Shown here in pieces: positions 25,580-34,068 of a DNA stretch of 64,000 nucleotides. The position numbers and the translations under genes are program-made. Location: positions 210,397 to 274,396 of the forward strand of contig NZ_JAGMUJ010000084.1 in NCBI RefSeq assembly GCF_019049255.1, read 5' to 3'. The notes under the pieces are model-generated. The model saw only the letters and a program-made list of their open reading frames with translations, made no database searches and was not told where the DNA came from. The stretch's first letter is position 1. Every line of letters starts with the position of its first letter. Origin of the DNA: Streptomyces sp. AC558_RSS880 (GTDB lineage: Bacteria > Actinomycetota > Actinomycetes > Streptomycetales > Streptomycetaceae).

Positions 25580-28165
25580 TCAGCCCTGGGCGAGCCGCCG
25601 CACCTCGTCGGCGGTCAGGGCCCGGTTGCGCAGCCGGAAGTCGCGGAACGCCCCGCTCAGGTAGGGGTGGGTGCCGTTCTGCGAGCGGCCGAGGAAGTTG
25701 CGGCTGGTGCGGCCGAGGAGGAGGGGTCCGGCCACCATGGCCGAGTTGCGGCCCGCTTCGGCTCCGTCGATGTAGAGCACTCCGGTGCCGTCGCCGAGGG
25801 TGAGTGCCACGTGGACCCACCGGCCGGTCGGCAGCGGGCCGGTGGCGTCGACGACGTCCTCCCGCTCCATGCCGGAGATCTTCAGGGCCGCGCGGGCGCG
25901 GCCGGCGCCCGTGGTCGCGGCGAGGAAGAGGTAGGTGTCCTTGTGGTAACCGAGGTCGAAGACGCGTGCGGAGGGCGCGAGGGCGTCCACCCGGACGCGT
26001 ACCGCCACGGTCAACTCGTCGAGGCCGCTGGGCAGTCCGGCGGGCAGCGCGATGTGGCCGTCGCGTCCGTCGAGGGTCACCGCGGGCACGCCGCCGTCGG
26101 CGCTCCATGCGGCGCCGCCGGCGAGGGCGGCGTCGGCGAAGGTTCCGGTGCGGTCCGCGGCCGAGGTGCCGTTGCCCTCGTCGAGGGGGTAGTGGGCGAC
26201 GTCCCGTGCGGCCGTGCGGCGCGGTGCGACCGCCCAGTACACGTTGTAGTGCTGGTGGTGGACCTCGTGGAAGGGGCGCAGGGCGACGCGGCCGCCGTCC
26301 GCGACCGCGGTGAACGCGGTCTTCTCACCGGGGGTGCGGCGCAGGGTGTCGGGGCGGATGACGGGGAGGGTCGCGAGGCCGGTGCCGCCGTATGCGCCGG
26401 CCAGCACCAGCGGACCGTATGACAACGATGCCACCTGCGGATTGTCGGGTGCCGGGCGCCAGACGGGGACGCGCGGCAGGACGAGTTCCACGGTGTCCCC
26501 GGTGCGCCAGTGGCGGGTGACGGCGGCGTAGCCGCCCGGTTCGGGCGGTGCCCCGGCGGTCCGGCCGTTGACCTTCAGCACGGCCCGCCGCCCGTCGCCG
26601 TCGGCGACCCACGCGGGGACGCGGATCCGCAGGGTGAAACGCGCCTGTCCGGCGGTGACGGTGAGGCGGGTGCGGTCGCCCGCGGGGTACTCCGTCTTCT
26701 GGCGCAGCGTCACCCCCGCCTGCCTCCAGCGCACTTCGGAGGGGATGAACAGGTTGACGTACAGCTCGGGCCGGCGGGTGCCGCGGGAGCGGAAGTAGAT
26801 GGTGTCGGCGAACTTGGTGTGCGTCTCCAGACCGGTGCCGTGGTCGCAGGAGAAGTTGTCGTAGTCCCCGCTGTAGCTGCCGGGGGCGGCGCCCAGTCCG
26901 CCCTTGGGCTCGCGCCGCGACCCGGCCCACAGCCCCGTGTAGTAGGTGACGAAGCCGTGCTCGGAGTCGGGGTCCTGCTCGGCGAGCATCTGGTTGTAGA
27001 GGGTCCACTCGTAGTGGTCCAGGTAGTCGGCGCGCTCGGGACGGTGGCGGAAGAGGTGGCGGCCGAGCTTGAGCATGTTGTAGCTGTTGCAGTTCTCGCA
27101 GGTGACCGTCGAGAGCCGGCTGACGATCTCGCCGGGAGGACCGAAGAGTTCCTTGTCGGAGTTGCCTCCGATGGCGTACGAGTGGTCGCGTACGACGGTG
27201 GTCCAGAAGGTGTCCGCGATGTCCAGGTACCGTCGTTCGCCGGTGGCCTCGTAGCCCGGCACGGCGCCGACCACCTTGGCGATCTCCGTGTTGGCGTGGC
27301 GGCCGGCGAGTTCGTCGCGGCCGGCGGCCAGCGGCGCATACAGCTCGTCGTGGTCGAAGCGCCGGGCGGTGCGCAGGTGCACCGGGTCGCCGGTCACCAG
27401 GTGGAGCCGGGTGAGGACGTCGTTCATGCCGCCGAACTCGACCTTCAGCACGCTCTGCATCCGCTCGCGGGACAGCGGCGCGGTGCGGGCCTCGGCCCAG
27501 GCGGCCATCTCCAGCAGGACGTCCAGGGCCTGTGCGTCACCGGCCAGTCGGTACTGGTCCAGCAGGCCGGCCATGATCTTGTGCAGTGTGTAGTAGGGCG
27601 CCCACGGCTTCCCGCCGGCCTCCAGCTGGTCGAAGACCGTCTCCGGGAACGCGGAGAGGTAGCCCCGGTGGAAGCCGGCCGACGGTGCCGCCCGCTGGCA
27701 CTCGGCCAGCGCCGAGACGAGCGCGCGGGCCTTGTCCGCGTAGGCGCGGTCGCCGGTGCCCGCGTGGGCCTGGGCCAGGGCGCTGAGCAGGTGCCCGGTG
27801 GTGTGGCCGCGCAGCTGGACGGTGGGGGCCTCCCAGCCGCCACAGGGTTCCGCCGACGACGGCAGGCCGACGTTCAGACGGAAGGTGTGCAGCAGCCGGT
27901 CGGTGTCGACGAAGAGCAGATAGGCACAGGTGCGGCGCATGTTGGCGAGGAACGGGCCCTCGAGCAGCCGGACTTCGGAGAGCGCGAACTCGTCCAGCGC
28001 CGGCTCCGGGCCGGTCGCGCCGGACCGTCCGGCGGGCACGGACGCCGGTGCGGGTGCCGCGGCGGCCGGGGACGTGGGTGTCGTCACCGCCGCGGCGGCC
28101 GCGACGGACGCGGTGAACAGGACCTGGCGTCTGGACGGGGTGGGCCTGCCGGAAGATGCGGGCAT
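25580..28165 (-). CDS. Secreted GH127-like beta-L-arabinofuranosidase with C-terminal LamG domain
   Basis: An 861-residue protein with a twin-arginine signal (SRRQVLFTAS, Arg12-Arg13). Residues 60-650 are the GH127 (DUF1680) catalytic part: LRGHTTGHLLSALAQAHAGT, WAPYYTLHKIMAGLLDQY, HANTEIAKVVGAVPGYEATG and the CENCNSYNMLKL motif (Glu357 and Cys359 match the E-x-C zinc ligands). The later catalytic cysteine region reads SCDHGTGLE (Cys440, then Asp), instead of the double cysteine of characterised HypBA1. Residues about 660-861 form a concanavalin/LamG-like domain likely to bind sugar. It is the first gene of the GH127-GH106-GH78 unit, with a LacI-type box 65 bases upstream. Confidence 0.9.
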   Translation of the reverse strand: MPASSGRPTPSRRQVLFTASVAAAAAVTTPTSPAAAAPAPASVPAGRSGATGPEPALDEFALSEVRLLEGPFLANMRRTCAYLLFVDTDRLLHTFRLNVGLPSSAEPCGGWEAPTVQLRGHTTGHLLSALAQAHAGTGDRAYADKARALVSALAECQRAAPSAGFHRGYLSAFPETVFDQLEAGGKPWAPYYTLHKIMAGLLDQYRLAGDAQALDVLLEMAAWAEARTAPLSRERMQSVLKVEFGGMNDVLTRLHLVTGDPVHLRTARRFDHDELYAPLAAGRDELAGRHANTEIAKVVGAVPGYEATGERRYLDIADTFWTTVVRDHSYAIGGNSDKELFGPPGEIVSRLSTVTCENCNSYNMLKLGRHLFRHRPERADYLDHYEWTLYNQMLAEQDPDSEHGFVTYYTGLWAGSRREPKGGLGAAPGSYSGDYDNFSCDHGTGLETHTKFADTIYFRSRGTRRPELYVNLFIPSEVRWRQAGVTLRQKTEYPAGDRTRLTVTAGQARFTLRIRVPAWVADGDGRRAVLKVNGRTAGAPPEPGGYAAVTRHWRTGDTVELVLPRVPVWRPAPDNPQVASLSYGPLVLAGAYGGTGLATLPVIRPDTLRRTPGEKTAFTAVADGGRVALRPFHEVHHQHYNVYWAVAPRRTAARDVAHYPLDEGNGTSAADRTGTFADAALAGGAAWSADGGVPAVTLDGRDGHIALPAGLPSGLDELTVAVRVRVDALAPSARVFDLGYHKDTYLFLAATTGAGRARAALKISGMEREDVVDATGPLPTGRWVHVALTLGDGTGVLYIDGAEAGRNSAMVAGPLLLGRTSRNFLGRSQNGTHPYLSGAFRDFRLRNRALTADEVRRLAQG

Positions 28166-28229
28166 GGCACGGGGCTCCCTTCACTGGCAACGACGGCGGG
28201 TGGGTCAGGAACGGGGAGACCAAGGGGAG

Positions 28230-28243
28230 TTGAATCGTTTTAC
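28230..28243 (-). promoter_or_regulatory. LacI-type operator half-palindrome upstream of GH127
   Basis: TTGAATCGTTTTAC matches 12 of 14 bases of the full box TTGAATCGTTTCAA at 31512-31525; the right half is degenerate. It lies 65 bases upstream of the GH127 start, where a repressor would act. Confidence 0.55.
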
Positions 28244-28357
28244 TCGACTCGGCGCAGACGCTAAGCGCCGCCGTGGCGAGCGTCAAGAGTTCTCACAGGA
28301 TGCGCGCGGGGCGGCAAGTATCCCTGTGACGTGCGGGAGTTGAGCGCACGCGAGCAT

Positions 28358-28398
28358 GCCGCCGCGCGGACGGGCGTGGGCACCGTCCGCGCAGCGGC
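28358..28398 (-). terminator. Terminator after the upstream GH106-like gene
   Basis: A 16-bp stem (28358-28373 with 28383-28398, one wobble) around a 9-base loop, located about 50 bases past the stop at 28451 on the minus strand. It should separate that gene's transcript from the GH127 operon. Confidence 0.7.
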
Positions 28399-28435
28399 TG
28401 TCTCACGGCCGGGCAGCCCCGGCGGGAATCGGGAG

Positions 28436-28452
28436 GATTGAAACGTTCAATC
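28436..28452. promoter_or_regulatory. LacI-type box at the GH106-like stop codon
   Basis: GATTGAAACGTTCAATC carries the same TTGAA/TTCAA half-sites as the box at 31511, but with three rather than four bases between them. It overlaps the stop codon of the gene ending at 28451 and lies about 270 bases upstream of GH127. Confidence 0.5.
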
Positions 28453-31400
28453 AGAGGGTGGTCTGGGCGTACGGCACCAGGCGGACCGGTCCCACGAGTC
28501 CGTGGTCCTGGCGGGCGACTCCGCCGAAGACCTCCGGACGGGTCGTCCGCAGGCGGTTCACGAGCGGTGTCGCCACCTCGATCTCGAGGGTGTTCTCGCC
28601 CCGCCGCAGCAGCGGACCGACGTCGATGACGGGGCACAGGCGGTCGGCGGGGCCCGGGTCCCGTCCGTTGACCGTCACCCGGAAGGTGTCGCTGACCTGT
28701 CCCAGGTCCAGCACGGCGCCGTGGGAGGAGGTCCAGTCGTCCGGGAGCACGACGGTGGTGCGGTACGTGCCGACGCCGGCCGAGTCCGCCAGTTCGGGGA
28801 TGCGCGACCAGGGCAGCAGGGTGTCGAGGACGACGCTGCGGCGCACGGTCTCGGTCCGGGTCGCGTCGGCGCCGGGGAACCAGTCGTCCACGTCGAGGTG
28901 CCACCGGTCCGGCTCGATCGCCGCGGGCACGGACGGGAGGGTGGTGGTGACCGTGCGGCCCTGCGACAGCCGGGTCCGGTACGTGCCCCCGGCGCCGGCC
29001 CGCACGGTGAGCCCGCCACGGGTGAACAGCACCTCGTCGGCGTCCGAGGAGACGGCGTGCGGACGGTTGCCGTTCCGGTCCCCGAAGAGCCCCGGCCGTC
29101 CCAGCGCCACGATCGTGGTCTGGCCGGGCCGCAGCGCGACGCGCAGGGTGACCTCGTCGCCCTGCCGCGTGTACCGCGCGGCGCGTTCGGCCCTGCCCGT
29201 CCAGGGGTCGAGGAGGTAGGGCACGAACGCGCGGCCGCGGGTGCAGCGCAGGGTGACCTCGTGGTCGATTGCGGCGACGGGCGGCTTGACGGTCTCGGCG
29301 TGCTTGCCGTTGCACAGGTAGTAGAAGTCCACCTGGTCCGTCACCCGGTGGGCGTTGAGGAGCGTGGAGGGGGTGGAGTAGCGGGCGTCGGGGGTGACGC
29401 CGAGGGACGTGAGCGCGTCGCCGACCGCCGTCTTGTCGGTGACCCGGGCCACGTTGGGCAGGGCGAGCAGGCGGGCCAGCACGTCCCGCAGCCGCTCCGT
29501 CTCGCCCGGCTCCGGCACGCCCGGCGTGAGCGCCTGGTCGAAGGCGCCGAGGAACACCGTGGGCAGCCCGGCCTCGGCGAAGCGGAGCAGCTTGCGGGCG
29601 TCGGCCAGAGCGAGGGTCGGGGTGGAGCCGTGGAAGAAGTCGCCCTCGACGAACAGGGCCTTGTAGGCCGGGCCGTCCGGGGCGAGCCGGCCGCCGGAGA
29701 CCCTGGCGTTCGGCAGGTCGAGCAACGGGCCGCTGAGGAACTGGTGGGTCCATCCGAGCGGGACGCCGGTCGAGGTGAACCAGGACGCGCCGATGCCGGT
29801 GGCGGAGTAACCGGTCTGCCGGAAGACGGCGACGTCCGCGCGGACCGTGCCGGCCTGGAGGACCTGGTGGACGCGGCCGAGGTAGCCGGAGACGTCCTCG
29901 GCGTGCCGCCAGGTGGGCTGGCGGGGACCCCAGGACTCGCTGTAGCCGGCGGTGCCGTTGTAGGGGCTGAAGGCGGCGAAGCCCGGCCACTGCGACTCCG
30001 GGGCCTTCGCGTAGGAGAAGCCGTGCAGGACGGTCTGGTTGACGCCGGCCGCGTAGGCGCCGCCCATGGTGCGCAGCACGCGGTCCCAGGTGGTGCTGTA
30101 GGCGGAGCCGTTGTAGGCGCCCGACTCGCAGGAGAGCACGGTGTGCCCCGCCATGTCCCGGCCGCCTGCCAGGCAGCGGTAGTCGTCGAGGTTCTTGAAG
30201 CCGAGGGACTCGCCCTCGGCGATGTCGAGGATCGCGGCGGACGCGATGGAGTCGGTCTGCAGGCCGTAGGGCTGGGCGCGCAGGGTCATGCCGAGGCCGT
30301 GCGCCCAGTCCCTGAGGGCGCGCACGTGGTGGCGGTTGAACAGGTCGGACACGGTGGCCCAGAAGTCGTGCCGGATCTGCCGGGTCAGCTGGGCGTCGAA
30401 GGCGAACACCTGGTTGCTGTTGTCGAGGACGACGGCGGGCAGGTGGGGCAGCAGGGGGCGGCCCGTGCGCTTCTCGAACTCCTCCGGCAGCCGCCGCGTC
30501 CAGACCAGTCCGTCGGTCTCCAGTTCCACGGAGTCCTCGAAGAAGGCACCGCCCGCGGCTTCGAGCAGGCGCCGCAGGGAGTCGGTCAGGATGTGGCGGT
30601 CCCAGAAGTCGGTGACGGCGGCGGTGCCGGCCTCGCCGAGGTGGTCGACCACGTAGGCGGCGGGGGCGGTGTGGGGTCCGGATTCGGGCTGCTGTCCCGA
30701 GCCGCGCCGCCAGTACGAGATCAGCACCCAGTCGCCCTCGGCGGGCGCCGTCCACGTCAGGGTGCCGTCGGTGACGGTGCCGGTCAGGTCGCGGACGCTG
30801 TCGGGGGCGAGCCCGGTCTCCTTGCGGGTGGAGTGGGCGGTGTCCACCCGGGCCGCCTGGACGGCGACGAGGTGCTCACGGGTGACGCCGGGGGCGGCCT
30901 TGTGCGCGGGCGGGGGCACCGGTCCGCGGTAGGTGGCGCCGCCGGTCAGCGGGACCCGGCCGTGGACGAGTTCCTGGGTCGCGGCCTCGTCGTCGGGGGT
31001 GAGACCGGGGACGGCCGCGGGCCAGCTCGGGCCGAGGGTGATGTCCACGGTGAGGCCGCGTCTCGCCGCCCGGCGCAGGGCCGCCTCGACGCCGTCCCGC
31101 CAGGGTCTGCTGCCCCAGCCGTGACGGGCGGTGTCGAGCAGCGACTTGTCCTTGATGCTGTGGTGCACGGCGGCGATCTCGGCTCCGCCGAAGCCCGCGT
31201 CCGCGATCTGGTCGATCTCGCGGGCTATCTCGTCCGGGTCCACGAGACCGTCCGGCCACCACCACCGGAACTTCGGACGCACCGACCGGGCGGGGGCGGC
31301 GAACCAGTCGGCGGTCGGTCCGGCGCCTCCGGCAGCGGGATTTGCGGCGGCGCCGGCAGCGGGAGTCGCGGCGGCGCCGGGTGAGGCCGCGCCGAGGGCG

Positions 31401-31483
31401 GCCGCGGCCCCTGCGGTCACCGCCGCGGTCAGGACCGTGCGCCTGGACATCCCGCCACGCTGCGGGACGGATTCGTCGTACAT
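28451..31483 (-). CDS. Secreted glycoside hydrolase, second GH106-like protein
   Basis: A 1010-residue protein with a twin-arginine signal (SRRTVLTAAV, Arg14-Arg15), then an Ala/Gly/Pro linker. The catalytic part starts RPKFRWWWPDGLVDPDEIAR and includes GFGGAEIAAVHHS, LTVDITLGPSWPA, FFEDSVELETDGLVWT and VLSCESGAYNGSAYSTTWDR. The C-terminus has a galactose-binding-like fold with VLDLGQVSDTFRVTVNGRDP and LRRGENTLEIEVATPLVNRL. It belongs to the same broad GH106-like group as the protein at 22080 but is clearly diverged, so its linkage specificity probably differs. The start at 31483 follows GGGGTG; the longer frame to 31525 would begin inside the operator at 31511. Confidence 0.82.
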   Translation of the reverse strand: MYDESVPQRGGMSRRTVLTAAVTAGAAAALGAASPGAAATPAAGAAANPAAGGAGPTADWFAAPARSVRPKFRWWWPDGLVDPDEIAREIDQIADAGFGGAEIAAVHHSIKDKSLLDTARHGWGSRPWRDGVEAALRRAARRGLTVDITLGPSWPAAVPGLTPDDEAATQELVHGRVPLTGGATYRGPVPPPAHKAAPGVTREHLVAVQAARVDTAHSTRKETGLAPDSVRDLTGTVTDGTLTWTAPAEGDWVLISYWRRGSGQQPESGPHTAPAAYVVDHLGEAGTAAVTDFWDRHILTDSLRRLLEAAGGAFFEDSVELETDGLVWTRRLPEEFEKRTGRPLLPHLPAVVLDNSNQVFAFDAQLTRQIRHDFWATVSDLFNRHHVRALRDWAHGLGMTLRAQPYGLQTDSIASAAILDIAEGESLGFKNLDDYRCLAGGRDMAGHTVLSCESGAYNGSAYSTTWDRVLRTMGGAYAAGVNQTVLHGFSYAKAPESQWPGFAAFSPYNGTAGYSESWGPRQPTWRHAEDVSGYLGRVHQVLQAGTVRADVAVFRQTGYSATGIGASWFTSTGVPLGWTHQFLSGPLLDLPNARVSGGRLAPDGPAYKALFVEGDFFHGSTPTLALADARKLLRFAEAGLPTVFLGAFDQALTPGVPEPGETERLRDVLARLLALPNVARVTDKTAVGDALTSLGVTPDARYSTPSTLLNAHRVTDQVDFYYLCNGKHAETVKPPVAAIDHEVTLRCTRGRAFVPYLLDPWTGRAERAARYTRQGDEVTLRVALRPGQTTIVALGRPGLFGDRNGNRPHAVSSDADEVLFTRGGLTVRAGAGGTYRTRLSQGRTVTTTLPSVPAAIEPDRWHLDVDDWFPGADATRTETVRRSVVLDTLLPWSRIPELADSAGVGTYRTTVVLPDDWTSSHGAVLDLGQVSDTFRVTVNGRDPGPADRLCPVIDVGPLLRRGENTLEIEVATPLVNRLRTTRPEVFGGVARQDHGLVGPVRLVPYAQTTL

Positions 31484-31510
31484 GAGTGCACCCCAGAGAA
31501 GTTCACACGA

Positions 31511-31526
31511 ATTGAATCGTTTCAAT
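31511..31526. promoter_or_regulatory. LacI-type operator upstream of the GH106-like gene
   Basis: ATTGAATCGTTTCAAT is a near-perfect palindrome of the LacI class (TTGAA-N4-TTCAA with central CG), 28 bases from the gene start. No LacI gene lies in this cluster; the only one in the window (57344) most likely binds GGGAGCGCTCCC instead. Confidence 0.75.
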
Positions 31527-31546
31527 CGCTATCGAACGCGGGAACG

Positions 31547-32210
31547 CTAAACCGCGCGGTTCGGAGGGGTCAAGGTGTGGGACGCGAGGTGTTCTCCGGA
31601 ACCGGTGACGCACGCGGGTGAGATCGACGGGGTCCACGACTCACGGGCGTGACCGCCGGCGCCTTCTGCCGGCCGGCCAGAAGGCGGTTCGTCGCGATGG
31701 ACGCCGTCGGGCGTGCCACCCGGGACAGGAACGGGCGGGCGCGACTCGGGAGAGGCTGGTCGCACTCCCCCTCTCCCTCGTTTGCGAATGCACCGGCGCG
31801 AGGGCGATTTTGGTGCATCCACGTCGGGGCGGACAGTCCCGGCCCGGCTGGCGGCCGCCTCCCACTGCAGGCTTCATGACCAGAAGCGGTTCGGCCCTGG
31901 TAACGGACCCCGCGTGGCGATCGGCTCGAACAAGAGCGTCCCCTTCACTTCCGCCATCGACTCGCCTGGCTAAATGGCGCGTCGGCGTCACCGACGCGAC
32001 GGCGGGGCACCGCGTTTGGAACAAGCAGTCATCGATCCGGCTCGCCACGGGCAGGCCGCACGTCACGCAGGCCGTGCCGGGGCCGTCGAGGCCGCGACAG
32101 CGGCCGCCGCCCTTCTCGGCTTCTTCCCGCGGCCCGGACCACGTCGGCCTGGTGCCGGGCCGCCACCCAGGTGAGCGCCCCGCCACCGTGCCGCGGCCTG
32201 CCGAGCCCGC
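31547..32210. other. Gap with no supportable gene
   Basis: These 660 bases hold several short frames on both strands, none with residue content or a ribosome site that convinces. A 9-bp inverted repeat (arms 31660-31668 and 31678-31686) is present. The base composition around 31870-32050 is less GC-rich than its neighbours, which may mean decayed or acquired DNA. Confidence 0.4.
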
Positions 32211-32370
32211 CCCTAGAGTTTTGGCCATGACATGGAGCGAGGCGGAGCACCTGGACTACCCGCACGCCGAACAGCGTGCCTACGCACGGGTGATACGGCA
32301 TTATGGCGGTCTGACGTCGGCGGAAGCCACGGAAGCGGCCCTGAAGTGCTGACGAATCCCATTCGTAGCG

Positions 32371-32390
32371 CATCGGGCTTCAGCCCGGTG
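32371..32390 (+). repeat. Left-end subterminal hairpin of the IS element
   Basis: CATCGGGCTTCAGCCCGGTG folds into a 9-bp hairpin with a 2-base loop and shares its core GGGCTTCAGCCC with the right-end hairpin at 33793-33804. It is about 20 bases inside the presumed left boundary. Confidence 0.7.
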
Positions 32391-32533
32391 GTGAAGCGAA
32401 TCCCGTGAATGCGGAGCGGAGCGCCACGACGTCGTTCCGGCGGAGCCAGAGGGGACGGGGCGGTCGCCTGGGGTGAGGCAGGGAACGGATGTTCCCGGCG
32501 ACAGGCGATGAGGCTCGTTCGTACGATCCTCGC

Positions 32534-33757
32534 ATGCAGCTTCGGTACAGCTTCCGCCTGTACCCGGACACCGGCCAGCAGATGGCGTTGGCGAGGGCGT
32601 TCGAGTGCGCCCGCGTCGTGTTCAACGACGCGGTCCGCGCCCGTGAGGACGCCCGCGAGGCCCGGCAGCCGTTCCCGACGGCCGGGGAGCTGTCCACGCG
32701 ATTGATCACCCGGGCGAAGCGGACGGTGGAGCGGTGCTGGCTGGGTGAGGTCTCCGCGGTGGTGCTCCAGCAGTCGCTGCGGGACGCCGAGAGCGCCTAC
32801 CGCAACTTCTTCGCCTCCCTCAAGGGCACCCGCAAGGGACCGAAGCCGGGCCCGCCCCGTTTCAAGTCCCGCAAGGACGCCCGGCAGTCGATCCGGTTCA
32901 CCGCCAACGCCCGCTGGAGCATCACCGGCAGCGGACGGCTGAATCTACCGAAGATCGGCGCGGTGAAGGTGAAGTGGTCCCGTACCCTGCCCGCCACCCC
33001 GTCGTCGGTCACCGTGATCAAGGACGCGGCCGGCAGGTACTTCGCCTCCTTCGTCGTCGACACCGACCCCGCCGCCGACCGGGCGCGGATGCCCGACACC
33101 GACCGCACCATCGGCATCGACCTCGGCCTGACCCACTTCGCGGTCCTGTCCGACGGTACGAAGATCGACTCTCCGCGCTTCCTGCGGCGCGCGGAGAAGA
33201 AGCTGAAGAAGGCCCAGCGGGAACTGTCCCGCAAACAGAAGGGATCGAAGAACCGGGCCAAGGCCCGATTGAAGGTCGCCCGCGCCCATGCGAAGGTCGC
33301 CGACGCGCGCCGGGAGTTCCACCACCAGCTCTCCACGAAGCTGATCTCCGAGAGCCAAGGGATCGCCGTGGAGGACCTGTCAGTGGCGGGACTGGCCCGC
33401 ACCAGGCTGGCCAAGAGCGTGCACGACGCTGGATGGTCGGCGTTCCTCGGCATGCTGGAGTACAAGGCAGCACGGTACGGCCGCACCTTCGTCAGGATCG
33501 GCCGGTTCACACCGACCTCCCAGACCTGTTCCATCTGCGGCGCCAAGGACGGACCCAAACCCCTGCACGTGCGGGAGTGGACCTGTAGCGCCTGCGGCAC
33601 CGTCCACGACCGGGACCACAACGCCGCGATCAACATCGAGACGGCCGCCGGACTGGCGGCATCCGCCTGCGGAGCGCCGGTAAGACCAGGAGCGATCCTG
33701 GCGCAGCGCGAAGAAACAGGAAGCCACGGATTCCCGACCGGGCCCCGTGCCACATAG
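32534..33757 (+). CDS. tnpB: TnpB RNA-guided nuclease
   Basis: A 407-residue protein with an intact RuvC site: Asp196 in IGIDLGLTHFAV, Glu280 in IAVEDLSVAGLA and Asp361 in HDRDHNAAINIETA. A four-cysteine zinc finger lies between the last two (Cys332, Cys335, Cys351, Cys354; TCSICG and CSACG). The N-terminal WED-like part begins RYSFRLYPDTGQQ. TnpB cuts DNA matching the guide of its omega RNA, which helps the element persist. All catalytic residues are present, so it is probably active. The start at 32534 fits the family opening. The 3' end overlaps a long hairpin at 33731-33779. Confidence 0.95.
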   Translation: MQLRYSFRLYPDTGQQMALARAFECARVVFNDAVRAREDAREARQPFPTAGELSTRLITRAKRTVERCWLGEVSAVVLQQSLRDAESAYRNFFASLKGTRKGPKPGPPRFKSRKDARQSIRFTANARWSITGSGRLNLPKIGAVKVKWSRTLPATPSSVTVIKDAAGRYFASFVVDTDPAADRARMPDTDRTIGIDLGLTHFAVLSDGTKIDSPRFLRRAEKKLKKAQRELSRKQKGSKNRAKARLKVARAHAKVADARREFHHQLSTKLISESQGIAVEDLSVAGLARTRLAKSVHDAGWSAFLGMLEYKAARYGRTFVRIGRFTPTSQTCSICGAKDGPKPLHVREWTCSACGTVHDRDHNAAINIETAAGLAASACGAPVRPGAILAQREETGSHGFPTGPRAT

Positions 33758-33838
33758 CGGCACGGGGCCCGGTCGGGAAGGCCGGAATCCTCGGGCTTCA
33801 GCCCAAGGAGCAAGTCAACCGTACGAGCCGGAGGACCG
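33690..33838 (+). ncRNA. Predicted omega RNA of TnpB with guide (boundaries approximate)
   Basis: In characterised IS605 elements the omega RNA is transcribed in the tnpB sense, overlaps its 3' end, runs to the right end and carries 15-20 nt of flanking DNA as guide. Here the matching region holds the long stem at 33731-33779, the right-end hairpin at 33793-33804 and the terminal TCAA at 33815-33818. The guide would then begin CCGTACGAGCCGGAGGAC at 33819, the host gene's own sequence. The 5' end is a guess. Confidence 0.45.
33731..33779 (+). repeat. Long perfect hairpin at the tnpB stop codon
   Basis: Two perfectly complementary 21-base arms (33731-33751 and 33759-33779) enclose a 7-base loop that contains the tnpB TAG stop. 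The stem is far longer than usual terminators and is placed where omega-RNA scaffold structure is expected; it could also act as a terminator. Confidence 0.75.
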
Positions 33839-34068
33839 TGCCCACCGCGGCCTGGTCTTCCACGACGAGGCCTGGCACTGGGCGATGCTGACGATCCACG
33901 GTAGCCGGTACCCGGTGGAACACCCCGGACTCGTCCATCCGCCGTCCGCCTACCGGGCCCTCGGATGAAGGTCTCCACGGGTGCCTTGCCGGAACGGCAA
34001 CATCTCTTGGCGGTTCGCCGTGGGCCGGGCAAGGCTCGGACGCGTTCCCCCAGGAGAAGGAGCCCTGT

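Larger units (their letters stand above)
32353..33818 (+). mobile_element. IS200/IS605-type element carrying only tnpB
   Basis: The element is about 1.47 kb, holds a complete tnpB and no tnpA. Both ends carry the same 12-mer GGGCTTCAGCCC in a subterminal hairpin (left 32375-32386, right 33793-33804), the kind of structure that single-strand IS605 transposases recognise. The right end is placed at TCAA (33815-33818), the usual IS605 cleavage motif, directly followed by the resumed host reading frame. The left end is near 32347-32353 and cannot be set to the base. There is no target duplication, as expected. Without tnpA it would need a transposase in trans. Confidence 0.75.
32227..33968 (+). 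pseudogene. Small conserved gene split by the tnpB element
   Basis: The left part (32227-32352) encodes MTWSEAEHLDYPHAEQRAYA and continues about 20 residues to EAALKC, then a stop. The right part (33819-33968) resumes with PYEPEDRAHRGLVFHDEAWH and ends YRALG, then a stop. Each half looks like ordinary protein but is too short alone. Together they make one acidic, aromatic-rich protein of about 90 residues, and an in-frame join is possible just before the insertion. The left half has a likely leaderless promoter (TAGAGT at 32214-32219, ATG seven bases later). Function unknown. The parent gene is broken in this strain. Confidence 0.72.

Noticed and set aside
31484..31525. ATG at 31525 as start of the GH106-like gene
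   Set aside because: It sits inside the LacI-type operator, and a site for 31483 is present; the twin-arginine signal also fits the shorter form better.
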